Source of the DNA: a virus
Strand: one strand, 5' to 3'
IMG/VR virus record: IMGVR_UViG_3300043468_001827
Coordinates: 1-53,543 of that record
DNA: 53,543 nucleotides
Translations under genes and position numbers: made by a program
In this document: one piece after another, positions 52,624 through 53,543 of the stretch
Layout of the letters: the number at the start of each line of letters is the position of its first letter
How positions within the stretch are numbered: the stretch's first letter is position 1
The notes under the pieces: generated by a model
What the model was told of the DNA's origin: nothing
Database searches by the model: none
The model's input: only the letters and a program-made list of their open reading frames with translations

Positions 52624-52953
52624 TCATGCAAATTCTCCATTGAGCTCAGAGTATTCTATAATAGGTTCTGCACATGTAATCTTCCCATCATACTCTAATT
52701 GGCTCTTTTCGAACCAGGATAGGTAATCATCCGCTTCCATGGACCAATCAAGGATATACTCTCGGCAACCAATATTGTCGGTCTCCACATTCGCCATGGA
52801 GACGACCTCTTGGTAGTCAATATTCAGAGGAACATTGGTAATCTTATACTCGCTACCGCCTTTCATCTTCCAATACTGTGGACATTCACCAGTGCCATCC
52901 CAATCGTGGGCGCCATAGTTCTCCATAAATTGGGTGCGAATAACGAGCATCAT
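52624..52953 (-). CDS. Conserved phage protein (MLVIRTQFMENYGAHDWDG family)
   Basis: 109 residues; opening MLVIRTQFMENYGAHDWDGT then GECPQYWKMKGGSEYKI is highly conserved in phages and some bacterial genomes. Later CREYILDWSMEADDYLSWFE. Either of two adjacent ATGs (52953, 52950) starts it. Function unknown. Confidence 0.72.
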   Translation of the reverse strand: MMLVIRTQFMENYGAHDWDGTGECPQYWKMKGGSEYKITNVPLNIDYQEVVSMANVETDNIGCREYILDWSMEADDYLSWFEKSQLEYDGKITCAEPIIEYSELNGEFA

Positions 52954-52972
52954 AGATTATTTTCCTTTTTAA

Positions 52973-53278
52973 TTAAGCAGCTTTTAAAACAGTAACATTG
53001 GAAGGCTTCTTATTGGCCTTAATTGCTTTAGTACCAACAGGGTTCTTCAGCGAAGCAAGTTTAGCTTCCAACTTAGCGATACGAGCGGCTTTCTTAGCAG
53101 CACGGTCAGCGGCTTTTTGAGCACGCAACTTAGCACGAGCTTCCTTACCAGCAATCTTGGTTGCCTTACGAGCAGCAACTTCAGCTTTGATAGAGGCACG
53201 GAGAGCAATCACGGTTTCACGCTTTTGAGCAAGGGTTAGACCATTCACAGAGGCACAAGCAAAAACAAAGTTCGACAT
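52973..53278 (-). CDS. Ala/Lys/Arg-rich histone H1-like protein
   Basis: 101 residues. After MSNFVFACASVNGLTLAQKR the sequence is dominated by Ala, Lys and Arg (EVAARKATKIAGKEARAKLR, AADRAAKKAARIAKLEAKLA), with a basic C-terminus. Probably binds DNA non-specifically, as small phage nucleoid proteins do. Has the promoter at 53314-53342, near-consensus -35 with ATTCGGCATTCC, so likely strongly expressed early. Confidence 0.7.
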   Translation of the reverse strand: MSNFVFACASVNGLTLAQKRETVIALRASIKAEVAARKATKIAGKEARAKLRAQKAADRAAKKAARIAKLEAKLASLKNPVGTKAIKANKKPSNVTVLKAA

Positions 53279-53313
53279 AATTTTTCCTTTTCAATTAATC
53301 AGTCAGTATGGTA

Positions 53314-53342
53314 ATTATTACATAGGAATGCCGAATTGTCAA
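53314..53342 (-). promoter_or_regulatory. Sigma70-like promoter (module member)
   Basis: Minus TTGACA, ~17 bp beginning ATTCGGCATTCC, then TAATAAT-type -10. The spacer start is identical to that at 48650-48678. Confidence 0.78.
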
Positions 53343-53367
53343 CCAGCAGGAACCACTTATTTTCACT

Positions 53368-53425
53368 TGTTGCAGGAATACAACATTTGTGCATTTCCAT
53401 TGGCATTATGTTAGTTACCACTCAC
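53368..53425 (-). repeat. TGTTG-N8-CAACA hairpin and diverged GTTAGTG dyad
   Basis: Hairpin 53368-53385 (loop CAGGAATA on plus). GTTAGTTACCACTCAC at 53410-53425 is a diverged form of the GTTAGTGNNCACTAAC dyad. Same order as at 27271-27308 and 29023-29063. Confidence 0.65.
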
Positions 53426-53543
53426 TTACTTTAGGTCCCAATAGAATAGTCCGTCACAATCATTGGCGCCTTCGTCAGCATCAGGACCAAATGCTCTGGG
53501 ACCAAGACTTAACATATAATTGTCCAGCTCTTCTTCCTCTACT
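53426..53543 (-). CDS. C-terminal end of an acidic protein (partial)
   Basis: 38 codons plus TAA (53426-53428), running off the right edge. EEEELDNYMLSLGPRAFGPD ADEGANDCDGLFYWDLK-type acidic C-terminus. The frame's 5' part lies outside the window; family not recognised. Confidence 0.55.
   Translation of the reverse strand, partial: VEEEELDNYMLSLGPRAFGPDADEGANDCDGLFYWDLK

Overview
The window is a stretch of an AT-rich, T4-like tailed phage genome (contractile-tailed myovirus of the marine/freshwater T4 superfamily). It carries recognisable T4 homologues: baseplate gp6, gp25, gp5, gp27-like, gp53, gp48; head completion gp4; gp54; gp26/gp51; gp32, gp59, gp33, DsbA; and RNase H. The gene block 32-59-33-x-dsbA keeps essentially the T4 order. 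The host is probably a Gram-negative proteobacterium. The phage tmRNA tag (ANDERFALAA) is of the type I recall from betaproteobacteria, many early genes encode signal peptides or lipoproteins, and the tail carries peptidoglycan-cleaving domains. Host identity is inference.

Layout. 1-6655 (minus): baseplate wedge, hub and spike genes. 6687-15560 (plus): head completion, tube initiator, the gp26/gp51 chaperone with a perfect -1 slippery site, then three large tail proteins that look like a split tape measure/hub. The second carries a GH19-like glycosidase domain and the third an M23 endopeptidase domain. A terminator at 15562-15582 separates these from the leftward gp32 gene. 15603-21205 (minus): replication and late-transcription genes (gp32, gp59, gp33, DsbA), a SleB-type lysin and a 2OG-Fe(II) oxygenase. 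21210-21582 (minus): a circularly permuted two-piece tmRNA gene with its own sigma70-like promoter. 21595-36318 (minus): a long early/middle region of tightly overlapping small genes with RecB-like exonuclease, MazG, SWIM protein, ClpP, GalE, glycosyltransferase, RNase H and a metallophosphoesterase. 36494-40861: a block of membrane, coiled-coil and secreted proteins, including a large protein with a NIDO-like domain and seven Cys repeats. 40966-45354: 27 tRNA genes covering all 20 amino acids, interrupted by structured spacers. 45438-53543: more early genes, including a lipoprotein operon with an entericidin-like peptide and a histone-like Ala/Lys-rich protein.

Regulation. At least fourteen minus-strand sigma70-like promoters are visible (TTGACA, usually 17 bp, TATAAT-like). 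Six of them are preceded by an identical-format hairpin, TGTTG-N8-CAACA. Late-type elements (ACTAAATATAA) precede gp32 and the lysis-side operon. Two boxA-like sequences, 21/23 identical, precede the two tRNA groups.

The translation module is the standout: a complete tRNA set, a permuted tmRNA, boxA-like leaders and inverted-repeat spacers that join one tRNA's CCA end to the next tRNA's 5' end. Many small early genes are of unknown function. Where I name a family it is from motifs read by eye, not from a database search.
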